A stretch of DNA of 64,000 bases from Salinigranum salinum (GCF_009176545.1 NZ_VTOJ01000001.1:1984001-2048000); one strand, 5' to 3'; counted from the stretch's first letter, positions 26,746-35,679 are shown. Notes: generated by a model from the sequence alone, not told the origin. Made by a program: numbers and translations.

Positions 26746-27543
26746 ATGACACTGCTCGATTCGGAATCCGTCGTCGTCGGGATGGTCCACCTCGCACCGC
26801 TGCCGGGCTCGCCGGGCTTCGGCGGTGATCGCGATCGGATCCGCGACAGGGCACTGGCGGACGCTCGTTCGCTCGCGGCCGGCGGCGTCGACGCCGTGAT
26901 GGTGGAGAACTTCGGCGACGTCCCGTTCTACCCCGACGCGGTGCCGAAACACGTGGTCGCCTCGATGACCGACGTGGTGGGCCGGATCGTCGGCGCGGTC
27001 GACTGCCCCGTCGGCGTGAACGTCCTCCGGAACGACGCCGACGCGGCCCTGTCGGTGGCGGCCGCGACCGGCGCGTCGTTCGTCCGCGTGAACGTCCACG
27101 CCGGGGCACGCGTCACGGACCAGGGGCTGATCGAGGGGCGCGCACACGAGACCCTCCGCCTCCGGGACCGCCTCGACGCCGCGGTCGAGATTCTGGCGGA
27201 CGTCGGTGTCAAACACTCCACGCCACTCGGCGAGGAACCGTCACTCGCCGCGTCGATCGACGACGTGGTGACCCGCGGCCTCGCCGACGCAGTCGTCGTC
27301 TCCGGCCGGGGGACGGGACACGCGGTCGACCCGGCACGACTGGAGCGTGCGGCCGCGGCCTGCGAACGGCACGACGCACCGCTGTTCGTCGGCAGCGGCG
27401 TCACCCGCGAGACGATCGGTGACTGTCTCGCACACGCCGACGGCGTCGTCGTCGGGACGGCGCTCAAGACGGGTGGCGAGACGACGAACGCCGTCGACGA
27501 GGGACGGGTTCGCGCGGTCGTCGAGGCGGCCAGCAGTCGATAG
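26746..27543 (+). CDS. BtpA/SgcQ family TIM-barrel protein
   Basis: The 265-residue protein reads VVVGMVHLAPLPGSPGFGG, DAVMVENFGDVPFYPD, VGVNVLRNDADAALSVAAATGASFVRVNVHAG and DAVVVSGRGTG, the conserved order of the BtpA family. BtpA was described in cyanobacteria as a photosystem I biogenesis factor, but archaeal members must do something else, perhaps sugar or nucleoside metabolism. A GTG nine bases upstream (26737) is an alternative start. It stands alone next to a CBS gene on the opposite strand. Confidence 0.9.
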   Translation: MTLLDSESVVVGMVHLAPLPGSPGFGGDRDRIRDRALADARSLAAGGVDAVMVENFGDVPFYPDAVPKHVVASMTDVVGRIVGAVDCPVGVNVLRNDADAALSVAAATGASFVRVNVHAGARVTDQGLIEGRAHETLRLRDRLDAAVEILADVGVKHSTPLGEEPSLAASIDDVVTRGLADAVVVSGRGTGHAVDPARLERAAAACERHDAPLFVGSGVTRETIGDCLAHADGVVVGTALKTGGETTNAVDEGRVRAVVEAASSR

Positions 27544-27576
27544 CTGCGGGACGGGACACCGGAGACGGGAGTCGCC

Positions 27577-27999
27577 TCATCCGTTCGATCCGGTTCGGGC
27601 GCGACGGATCACGTCCCGCAGGCGGGGGATGTAGTGTGCGAGGTTCGTCGTCGTGAGCACCCCGACGAGCTCCCCGTCGTCGACGACGGGGAGCCGCCGG
27701 ATCGAGTGATCGCGCATCAACTGGGCTGCCGTGTCGATGGACGCCGTGCTGGTCGTGGTGACGACGGGTGTGCTCATGAACGAACCGACCCGAACGGCGG
27801 CCACGTCGGCGTCGTTCGCGACCTGTCGCATGACGTCGGACTCGGTGACGATCCCCACGACGTCGCCGGTCTCGTCGACGACCACCGCCGACCCGATGGC
27901 GTTCGCCGCGAACAGCCTGGCGACCGCAGCCGCCGTCGTCTCAACCGTGACCGTCCGGACCGACTGCGTCATCACGTCGCTCACCGACTGCTCGATCAT
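27577..27999 (-). CDS. CBS-domain pair protein
   Basis: The 140-residue protein consists of two CBS domains: about residues 7-60 (SVSDVMTQSVRTV, GSAVVVDETGDVVGIVTESDV) and about 72-130 (VGSFMSTPVVTTTS, SIRRLPVVDDGELVGVLTTTNLA). Such pairs bind adenine nucleotides and regulate partner proteins. No partner domain is fused. It converges with the BtpA-like gene with a 33-bp gap. Confidence 0.92.
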   Translation of the reverse strand: MIEQSVSDVMTQSVRTVTVETTAAAVARLFAANAIGSAVVVDETGDVVGIVTESDVMRQVANDADVAAVRVGSFMSTPVVTTTSTASIDTAAQLMRDHSIRRLPVVDDGELVGVLTTTNLAHYIPRLRDVIRRARTGSNG

Positions 28000-28212
28000 G
28001 CCACCGGTTGGATACGAACACGCTTAACATTGCTGAGCGCCGCCTCAGACGGGTTGCGGGCCGCTTGCGGTCGTCGACACGACGTCGACCGTGATCTCGG
28101 CAGTGACTACGACCGCGACAGAGGCGGCCGCGGCTCCGTGACCGGTCGATCCACACCGCGTCGATGCTGCTCCCGACAGCCTCCTCCAGCGACGCCCTCC
28201 CCCGCCCGCGAG

Positions 28213-29634
28213 CTACTCCGCCGACTCGTCCCCGTTCGCGTCGGCGTCCGCGTCGGTCTCCGCCTCCGTGTCGTCGTCCGTCTCCCGGTCGAGATCGACC
28301 GTCCGGTGCTCGGGATCGTCGTCCGTCTCGTCGTCCACGGGGATCTCGATCTCGATCGGTCCTGCCGGTTCTTCGGACACCGTCCGATCGGGCGCGTCGG
28401 CCGTCCCCGTGCCGTGCCCACCGACCCCGTCGACGACTTCGGCGGGGTCCGGGACGTCGTCGAGCGCCGCCTCGAGCTCCTCGCCGTCGACGGCCTCGAT
28501 CCCGCCCGTGCCGAGTTCGGTCTCGACGAGGTCGGCGGCCTGCCGGATCGCCCCGATCGAGGAGAGATGCCCCGCACCGACGGTCGTCTTCATCGCCAGC
28601 GCCGCCCGTCCGCGGAGGACGGTCGGACCGACCTGCGCGACGGTCCCGTCGCCGACCGAGACGATCCACCCGGGGACGTCGAAGCGGTACTGCTGGAGCC
28701 GTGGGAGAAAGTCGTCGGGGTCGGCCTCGCGGTCGTGTCGCACGAGCGTGAGGAGGTTGTCGGCGACGACGCGCGCCTCGCGGAGCGCCGCAGAGGCGGA
28801 CGCGGGCACTGCCTCGCCGTCGGCGTCGACGATCTGGGCGGCGTCGCCCACGACGAACGTCCGGGCGTCGAGTCGCAGATCGCCCCTGACGGCCGGTCGA
28901 TCCCGGCCCATGGCGTCGGGGCCGCGGATGCCACCGGTCCACACGAGCGTGTCGTACGGCACCGCACCGGCGTCGGTCTCAACCGCGTCGGCGGTCGCCC
29001 GTTCGACGGTCGTACCGGTCCGGACGTCGACGCCCCGCGCCACCAACTCGTCGTGGACGGCCCGCTGGAAGTTCTCGGGGAACGACGGGGCCACCGAACC
29101 GAGCTGTTCGAGCAGGACGACGTCGACGTCGGCACCCTCCTCGTCGGCGAGCGCCGCGAGTTCGCCCGCGACCTGCACGCCCGACAGCCCCGCGCCGCCG
29201 ACGACGGCCGTCCCGCCCGCCGCACAGGTGTCGAGGAACGATTCGCGGATGGCGTGGGCGTCCTCGACCCGTTTCAGCGGGACGGCGTGCTCCGCCAGCC
29301 CCGGCAGGTCGTAGAAGGCCGTCTGGGCCCCGAGACAGACGGCGACGTAGTCGTAATCGAGGTCGCCGTCGGAGAGGTGGACACGTCGGCGATCCCGGTC
29401 GATCGACTCGACCCGCGCGGTCCGGATCTCCGCACGGTCGAACAGGTCGTCGAGGGGTACCTGGATCGCGTCTTCGAGCGCCGGATACCGGACGAGCCGG
29501 TGGAGTTCGTGCTGGACCAGGTGTGTCGGATCTTCGTCGACGACGACGAGTTCGACTTCGGGGGGGAGTCTGGCGTCGAGCCGGCGGGCGACCGTGACGC
29601 CCGCGTAGCCGGCGCCGAGGACGGCGATACGCAT
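28213..29634 (-). CDS. NADH dehydrogenase-like FAD/NAD(P) oxidoreductase (NDH-2 family)
   Basis: The 473-residue flavoprotein has the FAD Rossmann turn GAGYAG at 7-12 and the second nucleotide-binding turn VVGGAGLSGVQVAGELA. FVVGDAAQIVDADGEAVPASASAALREA is the late FAD-contact segment of type II NADH dehydrogenases. It would pass electrons from NADH to menaquinone at the inner membrane face without pumping protons, but sulfide:quinone or other quinone reductases are related. After about residue 400 there is a very acidic, low-complexity tail, probably disordered. No membrane helix is obvious. Confidence 0.88.
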   Translation of the reverse strand: MRIAVLGAGYAGVTVARRLDARLPPEVELVVVDEDPTHLVQHELHRLVRYPALEDAIQVPLDDLFDRAEIRTARVESIDRDRRRVHLSDGDLDYDYVAVCLGAQTAFYDLPGLAEHAVPLKRVEDAHAIRESFLDTCAAGGTAVVGGAGLSGVQVAGELAALADEEGADVDVVLLEQLGSVAPSFPENFQRAVHDELVARGVDVRTGTTVERATADAVETDAGAVPYDTLVWTGGIRGPDAMGRDRPAVRGDLRLDARTFVVGDAAQIVDADGEAVPASASAALREARVVADNLLTLVRHDREADPDDFLPRLQQYRFDVPGWIVSVGDGTVAQVGPTVLRGRAALAMKTTVGAGHLSSIGAIRQAADLVETELGTGGIEAVDGEELEAALDDVPDPAEVVDGVGGHGTGTADAPDRTVSEEPAGPIEIEIPVDDETDDDPEHRTVDLDRETDDDTEAETDADADANGDESAE

Positions 29635-29767
29635 ACTCGGGGGGAGGGACGCGAAGGCAAAGAACGTTTCATGACGGAACGCACGAACGTGTCAGGACTG
29701 AAGGTACCTGACGCGTCGGGCGACCGGTGGCCCCTGGACGGAACTGCTCGCGAGATCACGTCCGACG

Positions 29768-29814
29768 CGCCCGTTAGAACAGCGCCTCCGACTCGTCTAG
29801 GACGCGCGCTGGGC
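29768..29814. repeat. duplicated copy of the mvaD 3' end
   Basis: This 47-bp segment repeats 29826-29872, the last codons and stop of mvaD, with two mismatches and an offset of 58 bp. It lies just downstream of the mvaD stop and includes a second copy of the sense that would encode GPARVLDESEALF and a stop. Confidence 0.9.
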
Positions 29815-29831
29815 CTGCGACCCACCGCCCG

Positions 29832-30803
29832 TTAGAACAGCGCCTCCGACTCGTCCAAGACGCGCGCTGGGCCGCCAACCGTCCACACGTCGGTGTCGAC
29901 ACCGCAGTCGGCGACGGCCGCCTCCACCGCGTCGACGTGTTCTTCCACCGTGTTGACGTACACCGACGCACCCGTGTCCGTCGAGAAGTAGACCGGAACG
30001 CCCTCCGACCGGAGCTCTCGCACGGCGTTGAAGATGGCGATCGTTCGAGGTTGCCAGTACACCCACCCGGCGGGACCGGTCATCGTCGTCGCGGCCAGCG
30101 ACAGCGAGTCGTGTTCGGCGAGCTCGAACGCGCGGTCGAAGTCCGCGCTTCGGAGGGCGTCACGCATCTCCGCGATCTGCCCGTGGATGTGGGCCATCCG
30201 CGCCTGGAACATGTGCGAGTCGGCGGCCTCCCTGTGGGCCTGTTCGGTCTCCTTGTAGGCGGGGACCAGTCCCGTCACGATCCGGAGCTCCGATTCGAGG
30301 TCGGTCTCGATCCGTTTCGAGCGGCAGTCGTCGTCGTTCAGCCCGGCGTAGAGGTGCGAGAACGCGCCGGTGACCGCGCGAGCGGCCGACGAGGAGCCGC
30401 GGCGGGCGACCGTCGAGATCTCCGGGCGTGTCATGTCGAGCCCGGCGGCCTCGCACGCCGCGGTCGCGAGCGCGGCGAACCCCGACGACGACGAGCCGAA
30501 TCCCACGTTCGAGGGGAACGAGTTCGCCGACTCCACGCGGACGGCGTGGTCGATCCCGGCGAGCTCGCGGACGTGGTCGACGACGTGGTCGATGCGTTCG
30601 GCACCACGACCCTCCACGACGTCGCCGTCGATCCGGTACCGATCGTCGGTGGCGTCGGGGTCGAACGCGACCGTCGTGCGCGTGTGCGACGGTGCCGTGC
30701 AGACGCTGATGCTGTCGTGGTACGGCAGCCGCAGGTCGGGGTCGCGCATCCCGTGGTACTTCACCAATCCCTGGATCGGATGTGCCTTGGCGGTGGCTTT
30801 CAT
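29832..30803 (-). CDS. mvaD: MvaD, (phospho)mevalonate decarboxylase
   Basis: The 323-residue GHMP-kinase-fold enzyme acts in isoprenoid synthesis for archaeal lipids. KAHPIQGLVKYHG is the N-terminal substrate loop, ANSFPSNVGFGSSSSGFAALA the GHMP glycine-rich motif, and FSTDTGASVYVNT the late segment with the catalytic Asp. In haloarchaea the homologue is reported to decarboxylate phosphomevalonate rather than diphosphomevalonate, so the product would be isopentenyl phosphate. A small acidic protein gene lies upstream on the same strand. Confidence 0.95.
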   Translation of the reverse strand: MKATAKAHPIQGLVKYHGMRDPDLRLPYHDSISVCTAPSHTRTTVAFDPDATDDRYRIDGDVVEGRGAERIDHVVDHVRELAGIDHAVRVESANSFPSNVGFGSSSSGFAALATAACEAAGLDMTRPEISTVARRGSSSAARAVTGAFSHLYAGLNDDDCRSKRIETDLESELRIVTGLVPAYKETEQAHREAADSHMFQARMAHIHGQIAEMRDALRSADFDRAFELAEHDSLSLAATTMTGPAGWVYWQPRTIAIFNAVRELRSEGVPVYFSTDTGASVYVNTVEEHVDAVEAAVADCGVDTDVWTVGGPARVLDESEALF

Positions 30804-30902
30804 ACTCGTACACGAGAGCGCGCGCGACGCGGGGTTAAACGTCCCGGAACCGACGGTACGGCGCAGTGGCTCCGTGCCGACGAGAGACGAGGAGAAGGGT
30901 CG

Positions 30903-31037
30903 CTAGTCGTCCGCCGCGGCGGGCGTGTCGGTGGTCGGTTCGACGACTCGTCCTCGCTGCCAGACGTTGGTGACGGACTCCCCTTCCGGGGGTGTGTGGC
31001 TGATCTCTTTCATCCGTGGCGTGTCCTGCGATGACAT
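30903..31037 (-). CDS. 44-residue acidic protein
   Basis: The product MSSQDTPRMKEISHTPPEGE and the tail ending TTDTPAAADD make a short, polar protein with no hydrophobic helix. VTNVWQRGRVVEP lies in the middle. A TATTAA element 24-29 bases upstream fits a leaderless promoter, which supports it as a real gene. Function unknown. mvaD follows 99 bp downstream on the same strand. Confidence 0.65.
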   Translation of the reverse strand: MSSQDTPRMKEISHTPPEGESVTNVWQRGRVVEPTTDTPAAADD

Positions 31038-31060
31038 TGCACGACGGAGGGTGTGACAAG

Positions 31061-31066
31061 TATTAA
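31061..31066. promoter_or_regulatory. shared TATA element of divergent genes
   Basis: TATTAA (TTAATA on the minus strand) lies 24-29 bases before the minus-strand ATG at 31037 and 35-40 bases before the plus-strand ATG at 31101. Both distances suit an archaeal TATA box, so one element may serve both genes. Confidence 0.45.
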
Positions 31067-31100
31067 CGCTTTCCCGCGCCTCGTATTAGGAATCAATGTC

Positions 31101-31568
31101 ATGCCTAGGAATATATATGCGCACGCCGTCGGCGTCGAACGAACCCCGTCGGGCCGCAGGCTGGCCGTTTCGCGGATCGTCGACGCGCCCGCCGACGAGG
31201 TGTGGGAACTCCTCACCGATACGACACGGTGGCCCGAGTGGGGTCCCAGCGTCGCCGCCGTCGACTGTTCCGAGCGCTCGATCGCCCAGGGGACACGCGG
31301 CCGACTCCGCGTCGCGGGTGTCGGTGTCTGGGTCCCGTTCGTCGTCGACTCGTACACCGACCACGGGGACGAGAGACGGTGGACCTGGACGGTCGCCCGC
31401 GTGCCCGCGACCGGCCACCGCGTCGACGCGCTCGACGGGCAGTGTCGCGTGACGTTCGAGGTGCCGCTCCTCGCGGCAGGCTACGTCCCCGTCTGCCGGC
31501 GAGCGCTCGACCGCATCGCCCGACTGGTCGCGCACGGGGGGTCCGACGCGTCCGACGCAGACGGGTGA
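31101..31568 (+). CDS. SRPBCC family protein
   Basis: The 155-residue protein has VSRIVDAPADEVWELLTDTTRWPEWGPSV near the N-terminus and RWTWTVARVPATGHRVDALD later, the strands and first helix of the START/SRPBCC ligand-binding fold (polyketide cyclase-like). It would bind a hydrophobic ligand, whose identity is unknown. The ATG at 31101 follows a plausible TATA element shared with the divergent small gene. Confidence 0.82.
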   Translation: MPRNIYAHAVGVERTPSGRRLAVSRIVDAPADEVWELLTDTTRWPEWGPSVAAVDCSERSIAQGTRGRLRVAGVGVWVPFVVDSYTDHGDERRWTWTVARVPATGHRVDALDGQCRVTFEVPLLAAGYVPVCRRALDRIARLVAHGGSDASDADG

Positions 31569-31586
31569 GTCGCGTCCGAACCGAGA

Positions 31587-32168
31587 CTACGGCGGGCGTT
31601 CGAGGTGGAACCGATCGCGGGTCGTCGCGTAGTAGCCGCCGGCGAGCCGGCCCGTGGCGTCGAGTCTCGTCACGTCGACCTTCCCGTCGACCAGGAGGTC
31701 GTCGTCGACGTGGGCGTGGACGACCTCGCCGAAGACGAGCGTGGAGCCGCCGACCTCCATCGAGTCGTACAGCGTACACTCGAGCGAGACGTGCGCCTCG
31801 GCCACCCGTGGGGCGTCGACGGCCGTCGCGTCGACGGCAGTCACGCCCGCGCGCTCGAACTCGCTCTCGTCGGGCCCGAGCGTCGCCGCCGTCTCGTTCA
31901 TCGCCTCGACGAGGTCGTCCGTGACCACGTTGACGACGAACGCCTCCGTCGCGAGGACGTTCTCGGGGGTGTCCTTCCTGTCGTCGCCGACGCCGACCGG
32001 CGCGAACATGACCACGGGCGGGTCGATGGCGACGACATTGAAGAAACTGAAGGGCGCGAGGTTCTCGCCGCGCGGTCCACGCGAGGAGACCCACGCGATG
32101 GGCCGGGGGACGACGACCGCGGACAGCAGTCGGTACGGCGAGCCGAACACGTCGGGGGTCCCGTCCAT
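31587..32168 (-). CDS. flavin reductase family protein
   Basis: The 193-residue protein reads SSRGPRGENLAPFSFFNVVAIDPPVVMFAPVG, the FMN-binding segment of the flavin reductase-like (RutF/HpaC-type split barrel) family, with NVLATEAFVVNVVTDDL next. It likely binds FMN and could supply reduced flavin or act as an FMN-binding oxidoreductase. Its ATG overlaps the stop of the upstream VOC gene by one base (TGATG), so the two are translationally coupled. Confidence 0.9.
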   Translation of the reverse strand: MDGTPDVFGSPYRLLSAVVVPRPIAWVSSRGPRGENLAPFSFFNVVAIDPPVVMFAPVGVGDDRKDTPENVLATEAFVVNVVTDDLVEAMNETAATLGPDESEFERAGVTAVDATAVDAPRVAEAHVSLECTLYDSMEVGGSTLVFGEVVHAHVDDDLLVDGKVDVTRLDATGRLAGGYYATTRDRFHLERPP

Positions 32169-32701
32169 CAGTTCGCCCCGTCCGCCGCACCGTCCGTGTC
32201 GGCTCCACCCGCGTCGCCGTCGGTCGTGTGTCCCGCCGCGAACGGATCGACGACGGCGGTGCCGGGATCGTCCTCGTCGACGCCGAACCCCGGTTCCATC
32301 GTCGCGAGTTCGAAGACGAGGCCGTCGGGGTCGCTGAAGTAGATGCTCTTGAAGTAGGTCCGATCCTTGACCGCGGAGACGCGGACGTCGTGCGCCCGGA
32401 GGTGCTCCCGCCACGCCTCGAGCGTGGCCTCGTCTTCGACGCCGAACGCGAAGTGGTGGCTCGCGCCCGGTCCCGGCTGTCCCTCGGTATCGGGGTACTC
32501 GAAGTACGTCACGTTCGTCCCCGGTTCGCCCGTCGGCGTCGACGAGAAGTAGTAGTGCGGCGTCCCGGGGTCGTCGTAGTTCTGCGTCCGTTTTACCGTG
32601 TACCACCCGAGGACGTCCTCGTAGAACGCTCGGGTCTCGGCCATGTCGGTGCAGATGTTGGTCACGTGGTGCAGTCCGGTGGTCGGGGGTGCGTCTGTCA
32701 T
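32168..32701 (-). CDS. VOC family dioxygenase-like protein
   Basis: The 177-residue protein starts TTGLHHVTNICTDMAETRAFYEDVLGWY, with His at the first metal position. SHHFAFGVEDEATLEAWREHLRAH and KSIYFSDPDGLVFELATMEPGF follow, supplying the second His and the Glu of a ring-cleaving extradiol dioxygenase or glyoxalase-type site. The last 30 residues are Asp/Gly-rich and disordered. It is the first gene of a coupled pair with the flavin reductase, suggesting related aromatic or flavin chemistry. Confidence 0.9.
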   Translation of the reverse strand: MTDAPPTTGLHHVTNICTDMAETRAFYEDVLGWYTVKRTQNYDDPGTPHYYFSSTPTGEPGTNVTYFEYPDTEGQPGPGASHHFAFGVEDEATLEAWREHLRAHDVRVSAVKDRTYFKSIYFSDPDGLVFELATMEPGFGVDEDDPGTAVVDPFAAGHTTDGDAGGADTDGAADGAN

Positions 32702-32737
32702 GAGGCTGTGTCGGGGGGAACGGACAAAGCGGTGTGG

Positions 32738-33184
32738 TTACAGGCCGATGCCGGCCGCGAAGGGCCAGGGGGACTGGCTGATCGCGAGGACGCCGAGCGT
32801 CATCCCGACGAGCGCGACGTTCTTGAGGAACTGGGTCATCTCGGTCATCTGCTCCTCCTCGGGTGCGGCCCAGAAGTCGTGCATCGTCGGCGTCGTCACG
32901 ACGAGGAACACGAGGATCGCGCCCGCGGCGAGCGTCGGAAAGACACCTAAGAGTACGCCGAGACCGCCGAAGACGAGCATCCCACCGGTGAACGGGACGG
33001 CGAGTTCGGGAGCGGGGACGCCCTTCGCCCCCGCGTAGCCGCTCATCGCCTCGGCGTTCGTGAAGTGGTTCAGCCCGAAGAAGACGAACACGAGTCCGAA
33101 GACGATCCGGGCGAGGAGGAACGCGACCTCCGCGCCGGGTGAGCCGAACAGGGATCCGCCCTGCAGGACGATCTCTGTGGTCAT
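32738..33184 (-). CDS. DoxX family membrane protein
   Basis: The 148-residue protein has four hydrophobic helices: about 20-38 (FLLARIVFGLVFVFFGLNH), 62-80, 83-103 and 120-142, with the early FFGLNHFTNAEAMSGY segment typical of DoxX-type proteins. DoxX members are thought to take part in quinone-linked redox or membrane integrity, but function is open. It precedes the VOC gene by 36 bp on the same strand, so co-transcription is possible. Confidence 0.88.
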   Translation of the reverse strand: MTTEIVLQGGSLFGSPGAEVAFLLARIVFGLVFVFFGLNHFTNAEAMSGYAGAKGVPAPELAVPFTGGMLVFGGLGVLLGVFPTLAAGAILVFLVVTTPTMHDFWAAPEEEQMTEMTQFLKNVALVGMTLGVLAISQSPWPFAAGIGL

Positions 33185-33372
33185 TCGGTGCGTGCCTCCG
33201 TGGTGAGTCGCTCGTTCATCACGTCTCCTCGTACGGTCCCGCCGAATATATCAGTTCCCGGACATTGGTGTCACCGGGTGGCGTCGACGACTACCGGGTG
33301 ACGTCGACCCCCACCAGGTGGCACGGATGCCACTGGTCGAGCGTACGAGGTCGGTCCACCGCGCCAGCCCTG

Positions 33373-34386
33373 TCAGGAGTTCCGTTCCTCGATGTTCCGG
33401 GCTTTCTCGGCTTTCGCCGCGGCGAGGTCGGCGAGGTCGGTCGCGACCGGCTCCAGCGCCGCGCCGTTCTCGGAGAGCCCCGACGCGAACTCGCGGAGTT
33501 CCGTGGTCAGCGTCTCGAACGCCTCGGCGGCCGTCCGTGCGGCCTCGCGCGCGTTCCGTTCGTTCTCGACGCGGTCGAACCGCTCCGCGTCGTTGAGGTC
33601 GACGACGGCCTCCCGGAGCCGGTCGAGGAAGTCGGCGAGCGAGCCGAGGCCGCCGATCTCTGCGTCGAACTGGGCGACCTTGTCCTCGTACTCCGAGACG
33701 TCGATCCGCGGCAGTACGGAGACGGTGTCCGCGCTCGTCTCCTCCCGGAGTGTCGTGAACGGCCGTTCTGCCCGGCGGCGTTCCTCTCTGAGGTCCCTGA
33801 CAGCCGATTCGATGGTCCCCTCCTGTTCGGTGTCGACAGCGTCGCGCGCGCGTTGCGTCTCGGCGAAGGCCGCGATGACGCGCGACTGTGCCTCGGCAGC
33901 GAGCGAGAGGAACTCCCGGGCGTCCTCGACGGCGGTGAGCCGCGACTGCTGTCGGTTGCTCGCGTCCCTCCGGGCCGCTTCGATGTGATCGTCGGCGTCC
34001 GAGATGTCCCCGATGACCGCGACGCGCGAGAACCCGTTGGTCGCCGCCGAGACGTCCAGCAGCGACCCCTCGGCACTCCCCGTGTAGGTGGCGACGGCCT
34101 GGTTCAGTTCGGAGATGGCCCGGTCGAGCGCCCGTGCAGCCCGCTGTTCGCGGTCGCTCAACTCCGGTGTCTCGGTCTCGGTCGGCGTCTCCGTGGCTGT
34201 GGCGGTCTCGGTCGGTGTGGTGGTCTCGGTCGGCGTCTCCGTGGCTGTGGCGGTCTCGGTCGGTGTCTCGGTCTCGGTCGGCGTGGCGGTCGCCGTCGGC
34301 TCGGACGTCGGCGTCTCCGTGGAGGGTAGTTGTCCGCAGCCGGCGAGCAGGGGCGCCGAGAGGGCGATGAACGAACGTCGGTCCAT
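33373..34386 (-). CDS. lipoprotein with Thr/Glu/Pro stalk and coiled-coil body
   Basis: The 337-residue precursor starts MDRRSFIALSAPLLAGCGQ, a lipobox with Cys17 after a twin-arginine-like RR. Residues about 20-75 are a low-complexity ladder of TPTE/TETA repeats, a probable surface stalk. The rest, about 75-337, is helical and charged with heptad-like runs and no recognised domain. It is exported and lipid-anchored. A winged-helix regulator gene lies divergently 190 bp away, so local regulation is likely. Confidence 0.8.
   Translation of the reverse strand: MDRRSFIALSAPLLAGCGQLPSTETPTSEPTATATPTETETPTETATATETPTETTTPTETATATETPTETETPELSDREQRAARALDRAISELNQAVATYTGSAEGSLLDVSAATNGFSRVAVIGDISDADDHIEAARRDASNRQQSRLTAVEDAREFLSLAAEAQSRVIAAFAETQRARDAVDTEQEGTIESAVRDLREERRRAERPFTTLREETSADTVSVLPRIDVSEYEDKVAQFDAEIGGLGSLADFLDRLREAVVDLNDAERFDRVENERNAREAARTAAEAFETLTTELREFASGLSENGAALEPVATDLADLAAAKAEKARNIEERNS
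34174..34265. repeat. stalk-coding direct repeat
   Basis: Two 44-bp copies begin GGTCTCGGTCGGCGTCTCCG at 34174 and 34222 (offset 48 bp) and encode TATATETPTE-type units of the lipoprotein stalk. Confidence 0.8.
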
Positions 34387-34576
34387 GCCATCCCGTCATG
34401 TCGGTGCGCAGATAAGCATACCGAACGCTCCCGGTCTCGTACCCGGGTTCCGGTCCGTCGACGAGGGCACGGCTTCGGCCGAACCGAACGCATACGATGT
34501 CTGTAAATTCCTCGAAAACCACACGAAAAATCATATACCTTCGATTCGTAAAATCAATCCGACGGATTCGATACGA

Positions 34577-35239
34577 ATGACGGACACATGGGACGCCGCC
34601 GGATACGTCGCGAGTTCTCGGTATCGGCTAGCCGTGTGTGAGTACCTGTCGGACCACGGTCCCGGCCTGCCGTCGAAGATCGCCGCGGAGACGGATCTCG
34701 CACAGCCGCACGTCTCCCGGGCGCTCTCGGAACTCCGCGAGCGGGACGTCGTCGAACTCCTCGTTCCCGAGTCCCAGCAGAAGGGCCGGCTCTACGGGCT
34801 CACGGAGCCCGGTCGGATCGCGCTCGACCGACTCTCGCACGGCCGCAACACGATCGACGTCGACGTCGTCTCCCGCGACGGCTTCCAGTACGAGGGGCTC
34901 GTCGAGTATCTCGAGGAGCGCCACCCGACCGTCGCGAAAGCGGTCGCGACCTACGACGGCGACCGCGCCCGCGTCTACTTCTTCGGTCCGGACCCGTCGC
35001 AGCCGGCAGTCCGACGGACCGCACCGATCACGCAGCTGTGGGCGACGTCGAGACGAACCGGGGGGTTCGCGTCCGGTTCGACGGGACGGCACGAGTTCAC
35101 GGTCTACGGGCTCGAGAACGTCACGCTGGTGGATCTGTCTATCGACGAGGAGTTCCGGATCGGCGTCTCGCTCGACGACGACGCCGACGTCGCCGTCCGG
35201 AGCTTCGTCGAGGAACTGGAGGCGACCCTCCGGAACTGA
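34577..35239 (+). CDS. winged-helix transcriptional regulator
   Basis: The 220-residue protein opens with an ArsR/MarR-type winged helix: SSRYRLAVCEYLSDHGPGLPSKIAAETDLAQPHVSRALSELRERDVVELLVPESQQKGRLYGLTEPG, whose PHVSRALSEL segment is the recognition helix. The C-terminal domain (about 80-220) has no recognised ligand signature but is acidic. ATG at 34577 is preferred, as the longer frame upstream overlaps promoter sequence. AT-rich ATCATATAC at about 34530 may be the TATA box. The divergent lipoprotein gene is a likely target. Confidence 0.85.
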   Translation: MTDTWDAAGYVASSRYRLAVCEYLSDHGPGLPSKIAAETDLAQPHVSRALSELRERDVVELLVPESQQKGRLYGLTEPGRIALDRLSHGRNTIDVDVVSRDGFQYEGLVEYLEERHPTVAKAVATYDGDRARVYFFGPDPSQPAVRRTAPITQLWATSRRTGGFASGSTGRHEFTVYGLENVTLVDLSIDEEFRIGVSLDDDADVAVRSFVEELEATLRN

Positions 35240-35307
35240 CGCCCTGCTTCGAGGGCTACCTCTCGGGAGACACCACGGCTGCAGACGGACGGCTACGAAA
35301 TGGGTGG

Positions 35308-35616
35308 TTAGTCTCCCGAACGGTCCGCGAAATAGGCTGCGAGCGCGAACAGGTTGATGACCGGCATCGCTGCGACGTGGATCCAGACTCGATCTGGGTT
35401 GTCCGTGCGCCGTCTGATGTCGAGATAGATCCAGAGCGGTACCACCAACTCGACGATGATGAAGCCGAGCGCGAGAGCGCGCACAAACCGCGACGTGTCT
35501 GCAAGGAACGAGCCGTCGCCGAACAGACTCAGTGTGAGCAGGCACCCAATCAAGATCAGTAATCCAATCTCCCCGACTGTCATGCCGATGAGCGCCCGTT
35601 CAGCGTCGCGATTCAT
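35308..35616 (-). CDS. small membrane protein, three helices
   Basis: The 102-residue protein has hydrophobic segments at about 12-30 (TVGEIGLLILIGCLLTLSL), 45-66 (ALALGFIIVELVVPLWIYL) and 76-95. The polar turn DIRRRTDNPD separates helices 2 and 3. No family is recognised. It shows less GC bias than the core region. The neighbouring small membrane gene 35680-35883 lies upstream on the same strand. Confidence 0.65.
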   Translation of the reverse strand: MNRDAERALIGMTVGEIGLLILIGCLLTLSLFGDGSFLADTSRFVRALALGFIIVELVVPLWIYLDIRRRTDNPDRVWIHVAAMPVINLFALAAYFADRSGD

Positions 35617-35679
35617 CGGATAATCAGTATTCGAGGACGCTCAAAAGAGATTCGTTGAACCGAGAGGACTAGTTCGAGT

